From Akkermansia muciniphila (GTDB lineage Bacteria; Verrucomicrobiota; Kiritimatiellia; RFP12; JAAYNR01): a stretch of 39,734 nucleotides of DNA. This document shows, piece by piece, positions 1 to 9,416 of the stretch (positions are counted from its first letter, which is position 1; the number at the start of each line of letters is the position of its first letter). The notes beneath the pieces are model-generated. The model was not told the DNA's origin, made no database searches, and saw only the letters and a program-made list of their open reading frames with translations. The stretch lies in the NCBI GenBank assembly GCA_945870025.1, contig CAMBQN010000024.1, forward strand, positions 1 through 39,734, written 5' to 3'. Position numbers and translations under genes: made by a program.

Positions 1-140
1 GCAGACTAACTGCGCCCCCTCCCCCCGCGGGGGGAGGGGAGACAAAACACGCCCGCTCCTTTGGCGCATTAAACGCGCCTCCCCCTCTTGGCAGACTAAC
101 CGCGCCCTTTCCGTTCGTAGGGGGGCGCAGTTAGTTTGTC
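1..140. repeat. Palindromic/direct repeat cluster at left edge
   Basis: The word GCAGACTAACYGCGCCC occurs directly at 1-17 and again at 91-107. It returns in inverted orientation at 124-140, where the reverse complement reads ACAAACTAACTGCGCC. The 91-107 and 124-140 arms match at 13 of 16 positions and can form a hairpin. A second, perfect GC-rich palindrome lies inside the cluster (16-39). No coding sequence is supported here. It looks like a dispersed REP or MITE-type element cut by the window edge, but whether it is mobile or multi-copy cannot be judged from one window. Confidence 0.6.
16..39. repeat. Perfect 24-bp GC palindrome
   Basis: CCCCTCCCCCCG is followed directly by its exact reverse complement CGGGGGGAGGGG, giving 12-bp arms with no spacer. 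It could act as a terminator stem for a gene left of the window, or be part of the surrounding repeat element. There is no T-tract after it on the plus strand. Confidence 0.6.
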
Positions 141-167
141 AATCGACCCTTTCAACTATCTTTTCAC

Positions 168-192
168 ACAAGCAAGAATGGCGCTTGCTTGT
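168..192 (+). promoter_or_regulatory. Inverted repeat in the fucI leader
   Basis: ACAAGCAAG at 168-176 and CTTGCTTGT at 184-192 are perfect inverted 9-mers separated by 7 bases. The dyad lies 84 bases upstream of the fucI start codon. A symmetric 25-bp dyad in front of a sugar-catabolic gene fits a repressor operator, although an mRNA hairpin is equally possible. No regulator gene is adjacent, so the cognate protein is unknown. Confidence 0.45.
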
Positions 193-275
193 CGCCGCGG
201 CCTCGATTAAACTATTTGCGTATTTTTTTAACCACCTTGAACGCCCAAACGGGTCTCAATTCCAAGGAGTGCACC

Positions 276-2147
276 ATGAGTTGCTGTTGTTCATGCCGCC
301 CCGATTTCGAAAAGCGGGCTTCCGAGCCCCGGACGTTTGAAGATGCCGGGTGCACGCTGATCGGCCCGGTTCCGACGATCGCGTTGACGCCTGTCGCCGA
401 CGGCCGTACTGGCGCGTACGACGACAATCAGGCGCGCACCTGGAAGCTGACCGAGAAACTCTACGACTTGATCACCCAGAATGTGAAGCTTCCCGACGGC
501 ACGCCGGTCAGGGTCGTCGTCGCTCCCGAGATCGTCTACGGCCCGCGTTCCGGTGCCCGCGCCCAAGCCTATTACGCCACGCAGGGCGTCAGCGCCAACA
601 TCTGGGTCTCGCGCTCCTGGTCGTATTCCGACGAGCTGATGTCGGCCTGTCAGGGGATCGGCTCATCGGAGTGGCAGCAAGCCGCCTATGGGCTCAACCA
701 GACCGACCGCCCCGGTGCCGTGTGGCTCAAGGCCTTCACGGCGGCCATGGATGAGAAGAAGCGTCCGATCTTTGCCATCTACTCCCCCGATCTCGAGGAC
801 GAGACCAAGCCCTGCACCGCCTACGTCAGCGAGCGCCTCCTCCGCTTCGCCCGTTGTGCCACCGCCGTCGCCATGATCCGCGGCAAAAACTACCTCAACA
901 TCGGATCGGTCTCGATGGGCATCATCGGCTCCGACTCCCGCCGCAACACCATGCTCGACTACCTCGGCATGGGCACCTGCAATTTTGACATGGCCGGCAT
1001 CCGCGGCCGTCTCGCGCTGGGTTTCTACGACCACGAGGAGGCCGCGAAGGCGTTTGCCTTTTTCAAGAAGTCCTTTGCCATCGACTACGGTTCCGGGAAG
1101 CGCCCCCTGCCGGCCGACGAACTGCTCATGGAGAATGTCAAGATCGCCCTGATTGTGCGTGATCTGATGATCGGGAATCCCCGCCTCGCCGATCCCGCGG
1201 TCGCCCGCAAGCAGGGGTTCACGGCCAACGTCGAATACGCGCAGGGCTACAACGCCATCGCCTCGGGCACGCAAGGCCAGCGGCAGTGGACCGACTTCTA
1301 TCCGAACTTCGACCTGACCGAATCGATCCTGAACTCGTCGTTCGACTGGAACGGCTTCCGCGCACCCCTGATCGTCGCGACCGAGAACGACTCCAAGAAT
1401 GGGATCGGCATGCTCATCGGCAACCTCCTGTCCGGAGGCGCCGCTCAGCTCTTCGCCGACATCCGCACCAATTGGACGCCCACATCAATCAAACAGGCGA
1501 CCGGTGTGGACGTGAAAAAGATCTGCCCGAATGGCATCATCGACAAGCGCAACTCCGGCGCGGGCGCGCTGGACTATGCGCTCGACATCTTCAAACTAGT
1601 CAAAGGGGGTTCGAAGCTGACGGTACAGCAGGTGTTGGACGCCATCCGCAACGACCCGAAGGCGCAGAAGAAGCTGATCTCCGAAGCCATTCAGGGAACG
1701 CGCTACATGGGTGCCAACCTCACCTACTTCCCCGGCGATGGTCTCTCTTCGCACTACCGCTCGCCCGGCGGAATCCCGCTCACCTCCTACCGCTACAACG
1801 TCGTGGGCGATCTGCTCACCTGCTCGGTCATCGAGGGCGACACGGTCGAACTGCCGAAGAAGGTCGCGGACCATATCTCCCGTGTCACAGACGGAACTTG
1901 GCCCGAGACCTACTGGACGCCGCGCGGCATGACCTCGTTCGAATACATGACCCGCATCGGCCCCAACCACGACGCCAACTCCTTCGGACTGATTGGCGCC
2001 GATTTTCTCACCTTCAACGCGATGCTCCGCATTCCGGTCGACATGCACAACGTCGAAAAATCCGATGTGTTCCGTCCGACTGTGTGGGATCGCTTCGGCG
2101 GTGACGATTTCCGCGCCTGCCAGTTCCTCGGCCCGGTCTACGGCTGA
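276..2147 (+). CDS. fucI: L-fucose isomerase
   Basis: Cytoplasmic enzyme converting L-fucose to L-fuculose (usually also D-arabinose to D-ribulose), the first step of fucose catabolism. The 623-residue product aligns by eye with E. coli FucI along its whole length. Shared blocks include TDRPGAVWLKAF, KNYLNIGSVSMGI, GQRQWTDFYPN, ILNSSFDWNG, ATENDS, LFADIRT and LRIPVDMHNVE. The metal and catalytic residues of the family are present: Glu in ATEND, Asp in FADIRT and His in PNHD. The start at 276 is chosen because AAGGAG lies 7 bases upstream; an in-frame TTG at 189 would add 29 residues with no ribosome site. A Cys-rich N-terminus (MSCCCSC) and about 30 extra residues are unusual for the family. 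No fuculokinase or aldolase is adjacent, so the gene is isolated from the rest of the pathway. It is well suited to use of fucose released from fucosylated or sulfated glycans. Confidence 0.95.
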   Translation: MSCCCSCRPDFEKRASEPRTFEDAGCTLIGPVPTIALTPVADGRTGAYDDNQARTWKLTEKLYDLITQNVKLPDGTPVRVVVAPEIVYGPRSGARAQAYYATQGVSANIWVSRSWSYSDELMSACQGIGSSEWQQAAYGLNQTDRPGAVWLKAFTAAMDEKKRPIFAIYSPDLEDETKPCTAYVSERLLRFARCATAVAMIRGKNYLNIGSVSMGIIGSDSRRNTMLDYLGMGTCNFDMAGIRGRLALGFYDHEEAAKAFAFFKKSFAIDYGSGKRPLPADELLMENVKIALIVRDLMIGNPRLADPAVARKQGFTANVEYAQGYNAIASGTQGQRQWTDFYPNFDLTESILNSSFDWNGFRAPLIVATENDSKNGIGMLIGNLLSGGAAQLFADIRTNWTPTSIKQATGVDVKKICPNGIIDKRNSGAGALDYALDIFKLVKGGSKLTVQQVLDAIRNDPKAQKKLISEAIQGTRYMGANLTYFPGDGLSSHYRSPGGIPLTSYRYNVVGDLLTCSVIEGDTVELPKKVADHISRVTDGTWPETYWTPRGMTSFEYMTRIGPNHDANSFGLIGADFLTFNAMLRIPVDMHNVEKSDVFRPTVWDRFGGDDFRACQFLGPVYG

Positions 2148-2193
2148 TCGGCGCCCCTGCGCTTCAACCCCATCGTTGGGAAGCGTGCGGGCG

Positions 2194-2220
2194 TGGCGGC
2201 GTGCCTCTGCCACGCCGCCA
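2194..2220. terminator. Bidirectional hairpin between convergent genes
   Basis: TGGCGGCGTG (2194-2203) and CACGCCGCCA (2211-2220) form a perfect 10-bp stem with a 7-base loop. It sits between the fucI stop and the stop of the convergent kinase gene at 2228, where a terminator serving both strands is expected. There is no T-run on either side, so a purely intrinsic mechanism is uncertain. Confidence 0.6.
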
Positions 2221-2227
2221 GCAGACG

Positions 2228-5200
2228 TCAGCGCTCGTAGGCTTGTCCGTTCACGTATTGCAGTTTCTGCAGGGTCCGCAGTATCTTCTTCGCGGCGCTA
2301 TTCGGCTCATCCATGTCGATGCTTGTTAGCGGCATATTCTTCAGCGGTTCAAAATTCGAAACGGCCGCATTCCGACAGTTCAGATACTTGAGCGCCAAGC
2401 CCTCAAGCGGTCGAAGATCCTTTACTTGCGAGCCGTTGATCTGCAGGTGGGTCAGCGGCTTGCCTTTCAGGGGCGACAAATCCGCAATTTTTGTGTCCGA
2501 GATGTCCAGTCGCTCCAATGGCATGTCTTTTACAAAGACCAAGTCTTCCGCGCGTGACCCGCTCACATTCAGAACGCGTATCGGCATATCCTTGAAGACG
2601 GAGTAATCCCTCGCTTGGATGCCGACCAAGAATAACTCGCCCAACTGGTGTCCACGCAAGGGACTCAAGTCCGTCACGCTGACATGGCCCATGTAAAGCG
2701 ATTTCAACGGCATTGCCTTGAGTCGTGACAATTCCCTGAACTGTGTCCCGGTCACATTCAGACTGGTCAAGGCCAGACCACTGAGCGGCGCGAAGTTGAA
2801 TACTCGGGACTTGGCCAGATTCAGACTGCTCAGCGGCATGTCCTTGATCACGGAGATGTCCTTGACCATCGTATCGCTGATGTCCAGCGATTCCAGCGGC
2901 ATGCCGGACAACAGGCGAATATCCGCCACCCGCGTGGAGCACAACTCCAGCCGTTTGAGTTTCATGCCTTTGAGTGGAGAAAGGTCCTTGACCTCCGTGC
3001 CCTTCAACTGGAGATCTTCCAAAGAGGGCATGTCCTTTAACGGGGAGAGATCCGCCAGCGGGCAATTTCGGATGGCTATCCGCTTCACGGCCATTCCCTT
3101 CAGGCAGGACAGATCTCTCACTCCGGCGAATTCCACGTAAAGGGACTCCAGCGGCAGCCCCCTCACGGCCGACAAGTCGCTGAGATTGCATACGCGTCCC
3201 CGTGCGCCACAGACCAGCTCCTTCAAATCCCGAAACGCCGCCAAGGCTCCAATGTCCGAAAGATTTTCAGACCAGATCTCCACGCGATACACCTTCCCGT
3301 TCTTGTCGGTTTTGAAGACACATTCCCGTGTGACCATATCGGGATTCCGGTCCAGCAGATAGCTCCGAATGGCATCAACATTTCCCTCAATGGCCGCCAG
3401 TTTCGCGGGAAGTGCCGGAGGCTTGATGGCAACTGCGTTGGGGTTAAGCGCTTTCGGTTCTTCACCAACCTTCTCGATGGCTTGTGATGCGGCGGCTCGC
3501 TTCGCCTCATCGCTCCTCGCTTTTTCAGCAGTCGCCACATAAGCAACCAATCGATCCGCCAGCAGCGGGTGCGTGAAGGCAAAAAACTTCCGTGCTTGGG
3601 GATAGGCCTTTGCTTGCCAAGCCATCAGCCCTTTGATTAAGGCAACATCGGGCTGGGATTCCTCCGATCCCATGCGGGCGATCTTCTCCCGTAGCGACAG
3701 CTCCCTCGCATCGAATGTCAGCGGGACAGTGATTAGGGCTCCGCTTGTTTTCACCGCCTGCTGCCCGGAAACCCGTCCATCTTTCACGCTGACAATGGTC
3801 AGCTTCTTGACGCCGTTGGTCATTTGAACTGAAATCTCCCGTCCTATCTCTGCCTTAAAACCATCGATAATTCTTTGATCGATGTTCGCCGCGCTTTCCA
3901 ACAGGCCTTTCACCGTGCCGATCGCGTCTCGTTTCGGCTCAAGCTCTAAATCATCAAAAGCCGCTAGTGCCATCCTAAGAGACGGCTCTACGCCCCCGGC
4001 TGTCAGTTCCAGGGTCAGGCGCTCCAGCAGGTTCGACATCTTGTTTTCCGCCCGAACGCTCTGCGTACGCTGAGCTTCCTCATGGGCTTGCTCCCTGCGT
4101 TTTTCCTCCGCAAGAGCTTGCTCGAGGGCGGCTTGTTTCTTCCGGGCTTCCGTTTCCGCATCCTGAACCGTGGGCGGGCGGAGGATCACGTTATCTGTCG
4201 CCGGATTCTTTTGCGTCCTCACCTGAAGAACGGCCGTCGTCTGCACGGCTGGCAAAACCGCGCGCGGCGGCGGAAGCGCGACGGCGCGCCGTGGCGGCAT
4301 GACGCGCGCTTGTTTATTGGACTGGGACAGGACTAGCACGATGACCCCGACCAGCACCGCCACCGCCACCGCGATCAGGACCGGGACCGGGATCGGCAGA
4401 ACCGATTTATGCGCCTGAACGGGCACCTGCTGAGGCATGACCGTGCTCTTCGGCCTGGAGGGCGGTCTCATCGTACTTCCGCCGTGGGGCGCAGGTCTGA
4501 TGAGCGGCAACCCCTTATTGATTCTCACCATGTCGGCGCGCACGGCCGTCCAGTCGCGATACCGAGAATCCCGGTTCTTTGCCAGCATCCGTTCAATCAG
4601 CGTACACAGGTGGCGGGATATCTTCGGGTTGATGTCCAGGGCATTCGGCACCGTATCCGAAACCTGCAGATCCATGACCATGGCGTCTGGCTGCCCCTCA
4701 AAAAGCAGTTTTCCTGTCACCAGATGATAAAGCATGGCGCCCAAAGAATAAATGTCGGCCCGGCAATCGAGGTCAGGCACGCCCGTGGCCTGTTCAGGAG
4801 AGATATAGGCTGGCGTCCCCATGATTTCCCCGTCAGCCTCCGTCGCGCTCATGGCCTTGATCGTGCGTGAAAGACCCAGATCCGCCACCTTCACACTGCC
4901 GTCTGCATCCAGAATGACATTGTCCGGCTTAACATCGCAATGAATGATACCGGCTTTTTGCCAAGCATACTCAAGGGCTTTGGCCACGTGTTCACAGACT
5001 TGCAGGGCCTCCTTCTCCGAAAGCGCCCCCTTGCGTCGAACCCAGTCGCCCACGGTATAGCCCGCCACATACTCCATAACGATGTAATAGACGCCATTCA
5101 CCACGCCGGTATCATAGACTTGAACAATGCCCGCATTCTTTAGTTTGGCCGCTTGTTGCGCCTCGCTTTGAAACCGCTGAACGTCGGCTGCGTCGCGTTT

Positions 5201-5350
5201 ATACTGGGCAGACAGCACTTTTATCGCGACAATTCGATCAAGCGAGATCTGGCGGGCTTTCCAGACGACAGCCATGCCGCCTTGACCGATTTTCTCAATC
5301 ATTTCAAAGCCGGGTATGTGAAGCGCACCCGATTGTTCTGTGGTGTCCAT
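2228..5350 (-). CDS. Transmembrane Ser/Thr protein kinase with LRR ectodomain
   Basis: A 1040-residue receptor-like kinase. Residues about 14-275 form a Hanks-type kinase domain: glycine loop GQGGMA (22-27), ATP lysine K44 in VAIK, catalytic HCDVKPDN (D139, N144), metal-binding DLG (D157) and YISPEQ. The residue before the catalytic Asp is Cys, not Arg, so it is a non-RD kinase. A Pro-rich linker leads to one membrane helix (about 319-342). Beyond it are a charged coiled coil (about 395-440), a helical region, and from about 697 to 1020 roughly 14 leucine-rich repeats of mostly exactly 21 residues, of the form DLSPLKGMPLxxLxIxxTxV. The topology implies a cytoplasmic kinase and an exported LRR sensor. 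It is the last gene of the minus-strand series and has a 98-bp gap upstream, so it may have its own promoter. The start at 5350 gives an intact kinase N-terminus; the ribosome site is weak. The ligand and substrate are unknown. Confidence 0.9.
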   Translation of the reverse strand: MDTTEQSGALHIPGFEMIEKIGQGGMAVVWKARQISLDRIVAIKVLSAQYKRDAADVQRFQSEAQQAAKLKNAGIVQVYDTGVVNGVYYIVMEYVAGYTVGDWVRRKGALSEKEALQVCEHVAKALEYAWQKAGIIHCDVKPDNVILDADGSVKVADLGLSRTIKAMSATEADGEIMGTPAYISPEQATGVPDLDCRADIYSLGAMLYHLVTGKLLFEGQPDAMVMDLQVSDTVPNALDINPKISRHLCTLIERMLAKNRDSRYRDWTAVRADMVRINKGLPLIRPAPHGGSTMRPPSRPKSTVMPQQVPVQAHKSVLPIPVPVLIAVAVAVLVGVIVLVLSQSNKQARVMPPRRAVALPPPRAVLPAVQTTAVLQVRTQKNPATDNVILRPPTVQDAETEARKKQAALEQALAEEKRREQAHEEAQRTQSVRAENKMSNLLERLTLELTAGGVEPSLRMALAAFDDLELEPKRDAIGTVKGLLESAANIDQRIIDGFKAEIGREISVQMTNGVKKLTIVSVKDGRVSGQQAVKTSGALITVPLTFDARELSLREKIARMGSEESQPDVALIKGLMAWQAKAYPQARKFFAFTHPLLADRLVAYVATAEKARSDEAKRAAASQAIEKVGEEPKALNPNAVAIKPPALPAKLAAIEGNVDAIRSYLLDRNPDMVTRECVFKTDKNGKVYRVEIWSENLSDIGALAAFRDLKELVCGARGRVCNLSDLSAVRGLPLESLYVEFAGVRDLSCLKGMAVKRIAIRNCPLADLSPLKDMPSLEDLQLKGTEVKDLSPLKGMKLKRLELCSTRVADIRLLSGMPLESLDISDTMVKDISVIKDMPLSSLNLAKSRVFNFAPLSGLALTSLNVTGTQFRELSRLKAMPLKSLYMGHVSVTDLSPLRGHQLGELFLVGIQARDYSVFKDMPIRVLNVSGSRAEDLVFVKDMPLERLDISDTKIADLSPLKGKPLTHLQINGSQVKDLRPLEGLALKYLNCRNAAVSNFEPLKNMPLTSIDMDEPNSAAKKILRTLQKLQYVNGQAYER

Positions 5351-5448
5351 AAAATTATTGCGGCTCTTTTAAGACGACGCACTTTACGGTAGCATGAAAC
5401 AAAGCGCTTGTCTATCCTTCCTGAAAAGGGCATGCCACAGAAACGTGT

Positions 5449-7044
5449 TCAGTGTTGCGTATTCATCTCCGTTTTTTCCGGACGGAGCAACCCGATGCGG
5501 GCGGCCTCCTGAAGCAGACCGCGGGCGACCGGCAGCGCGGCCTCGGCGCCGAAGCCGCCCCGCTCGATGATCACCGTCACCACCAGCCGCGCCTGGACTT
5601 GGGGCGCAAAGCACGTGAACCACGCATGGTCGTCACCGCCGGCCGCCTCGGCTGTTCCCGTCTTTCCGCACACCGCTAGGCCCGGGATGTCTGCGTCGCG
5701 ACCGGTACCCGACACCACGGCCTCGCGCATCAACGCGGCCACGGTTGCCGCTGCAGCTGGCGTGGTAATGCGATTCATCCGCCGCGGTTCTTCCCGTGCG
5801 TCCAGCCGAGGCTGCCACAATACCCCGTCCGCCGCAATCGCGCCAGTGAACATCGCCACGTGCAGCGGCGTCACCAGCAGCGGTCCCTGACCCATCGCCA
5901 GTTGAGCCACCGCCGCACGGTCCTGCTGCGACACCGACGGCAGATTCCCCTCGAAGGACCGGAGCCCGCCATCCGCTCCCGCAAAAACCGTCACCCGTTC
6001 GTTGAGGTGCGCCGCCGCAGCGACGGTGTTAAACCGCTCGGCCCCGCACGCCAGTCCGAGCTGGGCAAAATAGACGTTGGAGGATCGAACGAACCCCTCG
6101 CGCAAGCCTATCCGTCCGTATCCCGGCCAGACCCTCCCCTGCCGTTCATACGCCCAATAGGCGCTGTCGCGAATAGGCAGAACGTCTGGCGAGGCTTCAA
6201 ATCCGGTGCCAGGGCAATCGAACACCGGAGCCAATCTTTGCGCTGCCGCCATTGCAGCGACCAACACTTTGAATGTCGATCCGGGCGGATAGCGCCCGTG
6301 AAGCGCCCGGTTGAGCATCGGCGCCGTTTCGGCATCCTGCTCCGCCGGAGCGGGATCCAGGGGATCGAACGCGGGCGAGCTGGCCAGTGCTAGGATCGCG
6401 CCGTCACGCGGCCGCAAAATCACCACTGCGCCGCGCCGCCCGTCCAACAGATCGAACGCCTTCTGCTGAAGCCTCGCGTCGAGGGTCAGCGCCAGATAAA
6501 GCCCCTCGGCCTGCTTGCGGTCGAGCAGATTGCGGCCGAATTGCTCGCGTTCCCGACGGGTCGTGATCCCATAGCCAGCGAGCTGCGGATCGGCCGCGCG
6601 CTCCAGACCTGCGATCCCGTAGCGCGGATGGTAATAGCCAACCACGTGGGCGGCCGCCGCGCCCAGCGGATAGACCCTCCCCCACGGCTCGTTGGCGACC
6701 GACTCGGCCAGCTTGACGCCCATGCAGTCGTAGATCGCCCCCCGCTTCACCAGTCTGTCTGCCGCATCGGGGCGCTGATTGTAACGCCGCATGAACGCGA
6801 CAAATTCGGGCTTACGAAAACCCGCGATCTGCCAGCCTGCCTGATATCCCAGCACGCCCAGCAGCGCCGCCACGATCAGCAGCTTGAGCAGAAAAAAAGC
6901 ACGCCAACTGCCGCCTGTGGGACGCGACGCCATCACGAAGACCACGCAACACACGATCAGCAGAACAAAAAATGCCACGCGCGCAACACGGACTATCTCC
7001 GCGCCATGCTCGCCGTCCAGCAGCGTTATGACCGTGTCGAACAT
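5449..7044 (-). CDS. Class B penicillin-binding protein (transpeptidase)
   Basis: A 531-residue membrane-anchored D,D-transpeptidase that cross-links peptidoglycan. All three active-site motifs are present: S256-TFK (SxxK), S321-S-N323 (SxN) and K461-TG (KTGTAEAAGG). Residues about 97-115 (RLVKRGAIYDCMGVKLAES) resemble the start of the PBP2/FtsI dimerisation domain. Two hydrophobic helices (about 20-38 and 50-67) precede it, whereas a single anchor is typical, so the N-terminus may start outside the membrane. The start at 7044 is chosen because it is separated by one base from the upstream gene's stop (TGAGATG), which predicts translational coupling; an in-frame start at 7119 would lie inside that gene. 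Whether it serves elongation, division or another process cannot be told from sequence alone, and no RodA/FtsW partner is adjacent. Confidence 0.88.
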   Translation of the reverse strand: MFDTVITLLDGEHGAEIVRVARVAFFVLLIVCCVVFVMASRPTGGSWRAFFLLKLLIVAALLGVLGYQAGWQIAGFRKPEFVAFMRRYNQRPDAADRLVKRGAIYDCMGVKLAESVANEPWGRVYPLGAAAAHVVGYYHPRYGIAGLERAADPQLAGYGITTRREREQFGRNLLDRKQAEGLYLALTLDARLQQKAFDLLDGRRGAVVILRPRDGAILALASSPAFDPLDPAPAEQDAETAPMLNRALHGRYPPGSTFKVLVAAMAAAQRLAPVFDCPGTGFEASPDVLPIRDSAYWAYERQGRVWPGYGRIGLREGFVRSSNVYFAQLGLACGAERFNTVAAAAHLNERVTVFAGADGGLRSFEGNLPSVSQQDRAAVAQLAMGQGPLLVTPLHVAMFTGAIAADGVLWQPRLDAREEPRRMNRITTPAAAATVAALMREAVVSGTGRDADIPGLAVCGKTGTAEAAGGDDHAWFTCFAPQVQARLVVTVIIERGGFGAEAALPVARGLLQEAARIGLLRPEKTEMNTQH

Positions 7045-7045
7045 C

Positions 7046-8056
7046 TCATGTTTGGCGCCGATACGCGATGGGGTCGATGACGAAACGCAACGGCTCACCG
7101 GCCGCATAACGACGCACATTGTCCAGGCAGACCCGGTGCATGGCGTCCAGTCGCGTCGGCGGGTTGCCGTCCGACGGCCAATTTCGGTTGACTTGATGAG
7201 CCGTCAAGATGCAATTCTCCCAACTCCTCGCCGGATGCCCCGCCGGCAACGCGTCGGGATCGAGCACGTCCAGTCCGGCGCGGAGACGACCGCTTGCCAG
7301 TTCTGCGAAAAGCGCATCCTGATCGATGATCGCCCCGCGAGCGGTGTTGATCACCACGCCGTGGCGCGGCAACCGGCTCAAAAGCTCAGCCGTGACGCTA
7401 TGCCGCGTCTCCGGGTTCAATCCCGCATGAATCACGATCGCCTCGGAGGCGCTGAAAAGCGCCTCCAGGCTCGACACGCGTTCACACCCCGCGGGCACCT
7501 CCGCCGCATAGGGATCGAACACGCGCAACACCGGTCGGAACGGGCGGATCAGCTCGATAAAATAACGCCCGATGGCACCGCAGCCATAGACCCCCACGTT
7601 CAGACCCTCCAGGGATCCGCCCGTGACCGTCTTGTTGAGACACCATCCGTCGTTGCGGATGAACTGGACCTGTTGGTGCAGATCCTTGAGCACCGCCAAA
7701 AGCAGCGCCATGGCGCCCTCGGCCACGGCCGGCGCCAACGCGTCTCCCCAGTTGGTCACAGGCAATCCCGAATCCACGATCTCCGGCGTCACCCATTGCT
7801 TCATCTCGCCCGTGATATTGCAGATGTAGCGCAGCGCGCCGGGCTCTCGCACAATAGCCGCCGGCATCGGTGCCGATCCCCATCCCAAAAGCAAAACCTC
7901 CGAGCCCTGAATCAGCGCCAGTCGTTTCGCCTCATCCAGCGCGGCGCCGTTCTCAATGATCGTCACGTCGCCAACTTTCGCGAGCGCATCACGGAAAACG
8001 CCGGTCCATATTTCGCCATGCGGCGCGCCCGAGGCAATGTGCAAGAGTTTAAGCAT
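7046..8056 (-). CDS. D-isomer-specific 2-hydroxyacid dehydrogenase
   Basis: A 336-residue NAD(P)-dependent oxidoreductase of the D-lactate, glyoxylate and phosphoglycerate dehydrogenase superfamily. The Rossmann motif GCGAIG lies at 158-163, followed by an acidic residue (FDPYA) that favours NAD. Catalytic Arg240 is in NTARG and His287 in LTAHQ. The usual Glu of the triad (DVFxxEP) is Asp268 in DVLDPDALP, a conservative change. The substrate cannot be assigned. The start at 8056 has AGGAAGG about 7 bases upstream; the frame stays open to 8236 but without a better start. A 176-bp gap separates it from the upstream sugar kinase, and a TACACT minus-10-like word (complement of 8152-8157) in the gap suggests a separate promoter. 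Its stop abuts the PBP start, so the two are probably co-transcribed. Confidence 0.88.
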   Translation of the reverse strand: MLKLLHIASGAPHGEIWTGVFRDALAKVGDVTIIENGAALDEAKRLALIQGSEVLLLGWGSAPMPAAIVREPGALRYICNITGEMKQWVTPEIVDSGLPVTNWGDALAPAVAEGAMALLLAVLKDLHQQVQFIRNDGWCLNKTVTGGSLEGLNVGVYGCGAIGRYFIELIRPFRPVLRVFDPYAAEVPAGCERVSSLEALFSASEAIVIHAGLNPETRHSVTAELLSRLPRHGVVINTARGAIIDQDALFAELASGRLRAGLDVLDPDALPAGHPARSWENCILTAHQVNRNWPSDGNPPTRLDAMHRVCLDNVRRYAAGEPLRFVIDPIAYRRQT

Positions 8057-8232
8057 GATGATTTTCCTTCCTATACAATTTGACTGGTGACCGGGCGTCC
8101 GGGTCCGTGTCATCCCGGGCCGCGACTGCCTGATACCCGCTAAAGGCCGACAGTGTAACAAAAAGCGCGAGGATTGCGTAATCGGTTTCGTCAGGTCGGG
8201 GAACGTTTCGCCGTTTTTAGAATAAAAGCCCA

Positions 8233-9387
8233 TCACGCCGTGTGCGCAAAAACGACCTTGGGGCGTTCCCTCGCCCAGCCTCCGGCCACTCGCGCCAGAA
8301 GAGTGTCCCAGGCCGGCACGCCGCTGGTGGCATCGGGTTTCTCCACGCTCGCCGATCCGACCGCAACCGCCATGCGCACCGCCTCGGCCGCTCCCAGCCC
8401 CTGCGCAAGCGAAGCCAACAGCCCGGCGATCGTGCAGTCTCCGGAGCCGGTGGTACCCGCGACTTTTGCGGCAAAACAGGGCGCGTGAAAATCGGCCCCC
8501 GCCCAGTCCCGCAGCGTCGCGGAGGCGCGTCCGCAGCGCGCCAAGCGGGCCTTATCCGACGTCACGCGCAGATAGGCGCCCTGGTTGCCCAGCTTGATCA
8601 TCACGGCCGCGACGCCCATGCCGATCAATCGTTCGGCCACTTCACGAACCCCGGCGGGGGTCATGCCGCCCAGCGCGACGCCGTCCGCAGCCCGCATGCG
8701 GATGCGTTCACCCTCATGCGGGTCGAGCATGTAGACGATCTCGTCAAGACTCGGCATGAACACGTCGACCTCGGGCAGGCAGTCGGCCAGAATCGCGCGC
8801 CAATCGGCCCGCCCGGCCATCGAGGCGGGATCGGGCAGGGCCATGTCCATGGAGGTGGTCAGCCCTGCCGCCTTGACGGATGCAACCATCCGACGCAGTT
8901 CCCCCGCCTCGGTATACATGCGCTTCATCAACGGGGGATAGCCAAAGTGAAACAGATCCATGCCGCGCAGCAAGCCTGGCTTCACGTCTGCGGCGTCGAA
9001 GGTGTCGTTCGCGCCGGGACAATGGAGAAAGCTCCGGTCGATCCCCGGCAGATTGATCACCACCGTGTAGGAGGTTGAAACGTCCGGATCGACAATCATC
9101 GTCCGTACCAGCGCGGGATCGTGGCTCCGAAACACGTCCAGAATGGCGTGCCCAAAGGCATCGTCGCCGACCTTGCCCATCAAGGTCACGGGAACCCCCA
9201 GACGGTGAAGCGCCAGTCCGGTGTTGGCGACCGTCCCGCCGGTGCCAACCACGGCTGGCCCCAGTTCAACCAGCTTGCCGGGAACAACCAGTTCGTCGAG
9301 CCGTGACGCCGTTTGCAGAAACTGCGGAATGATATCCAAACAGACGTGACCGGCCACAACCGTCTTGAGAGTCTTGCGTGTGCTCAT
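8233..9387 (-). CDS. PfkB-family carbohydrate kinase
   Basis: A 384-residue ATP-dependent sugar or nucleoside kinase of the ribokinase/fructokinase family. The N-terminal signature is seen in [18 protein letters not shown] and GKVGDDAFG, and the C-terminal PfkB signature in [16 protein letters not shown], with catalytic Asp in GSGD. An insertion around residues 220-260 makes it longer than the usual 300-330 residues. The substrate is not inferable; ribose, fructose, 2-keto-3-deoxygluconate and nucleosides are all used in the family. The start at 9387 is preceded by GGGGA 12 bases upstream and gives the expected [12 protein letters not shown] first strand. It begins 29 bases after the stop of the upstream exported protein, so the two may share a transcript. 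Confidence 0.88.
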   Translation of the reverse strand: MSTRKTLKTVVAGHVCLDIIPQFLQTASRLDELVVPGKLVELGPAVVGTGGTVANTGLALHRLGVPVTLMGKVGDDAFGHAILDVFRSHDPALVRTMIVDPDVSTSYTVVINLPGIDRSFLHCPGANDTFDAADVKPGLLRGMDLFHFGYPPLMKRMYTEAGELRRMVASVKAAGLTTSMDMALPDPASMAGRADWRAILADCLPEVDVFMPSLDEIVYMLDPHEGERIRMRAADGVALGGMTPAGVREVAERLIGMGVAAVMIKLGNQGAYLRVTSDKARLARCGRASATLRDWAGADFHAPCFAAKVAGTTGSGDCTIAGLLASLAQGLGAAEAVRMAVAVGSASVEKPDATSGVPAWDTLLARVAGGWARERPKVVFAHTA

Positions 9388-9416
9388 GGTGCCAAAAAAT
9401 CCCCTGTACAATCGGA

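Noticed and set aside
5351..5448. Promoter for the LRR kinase (TAGACA with TACCGT at 17 bases, minus strand)
   Set aside because: The -10 match is poor; too weak to list as a feature.
8242..9078. Long open frame on the plus strand opposite the PfkB kinase
   Set aside because: It is antisense to a clear enzyme gene, has Arg/His/Gln-rich content with no domain motif, and arises from high GC at third positions.
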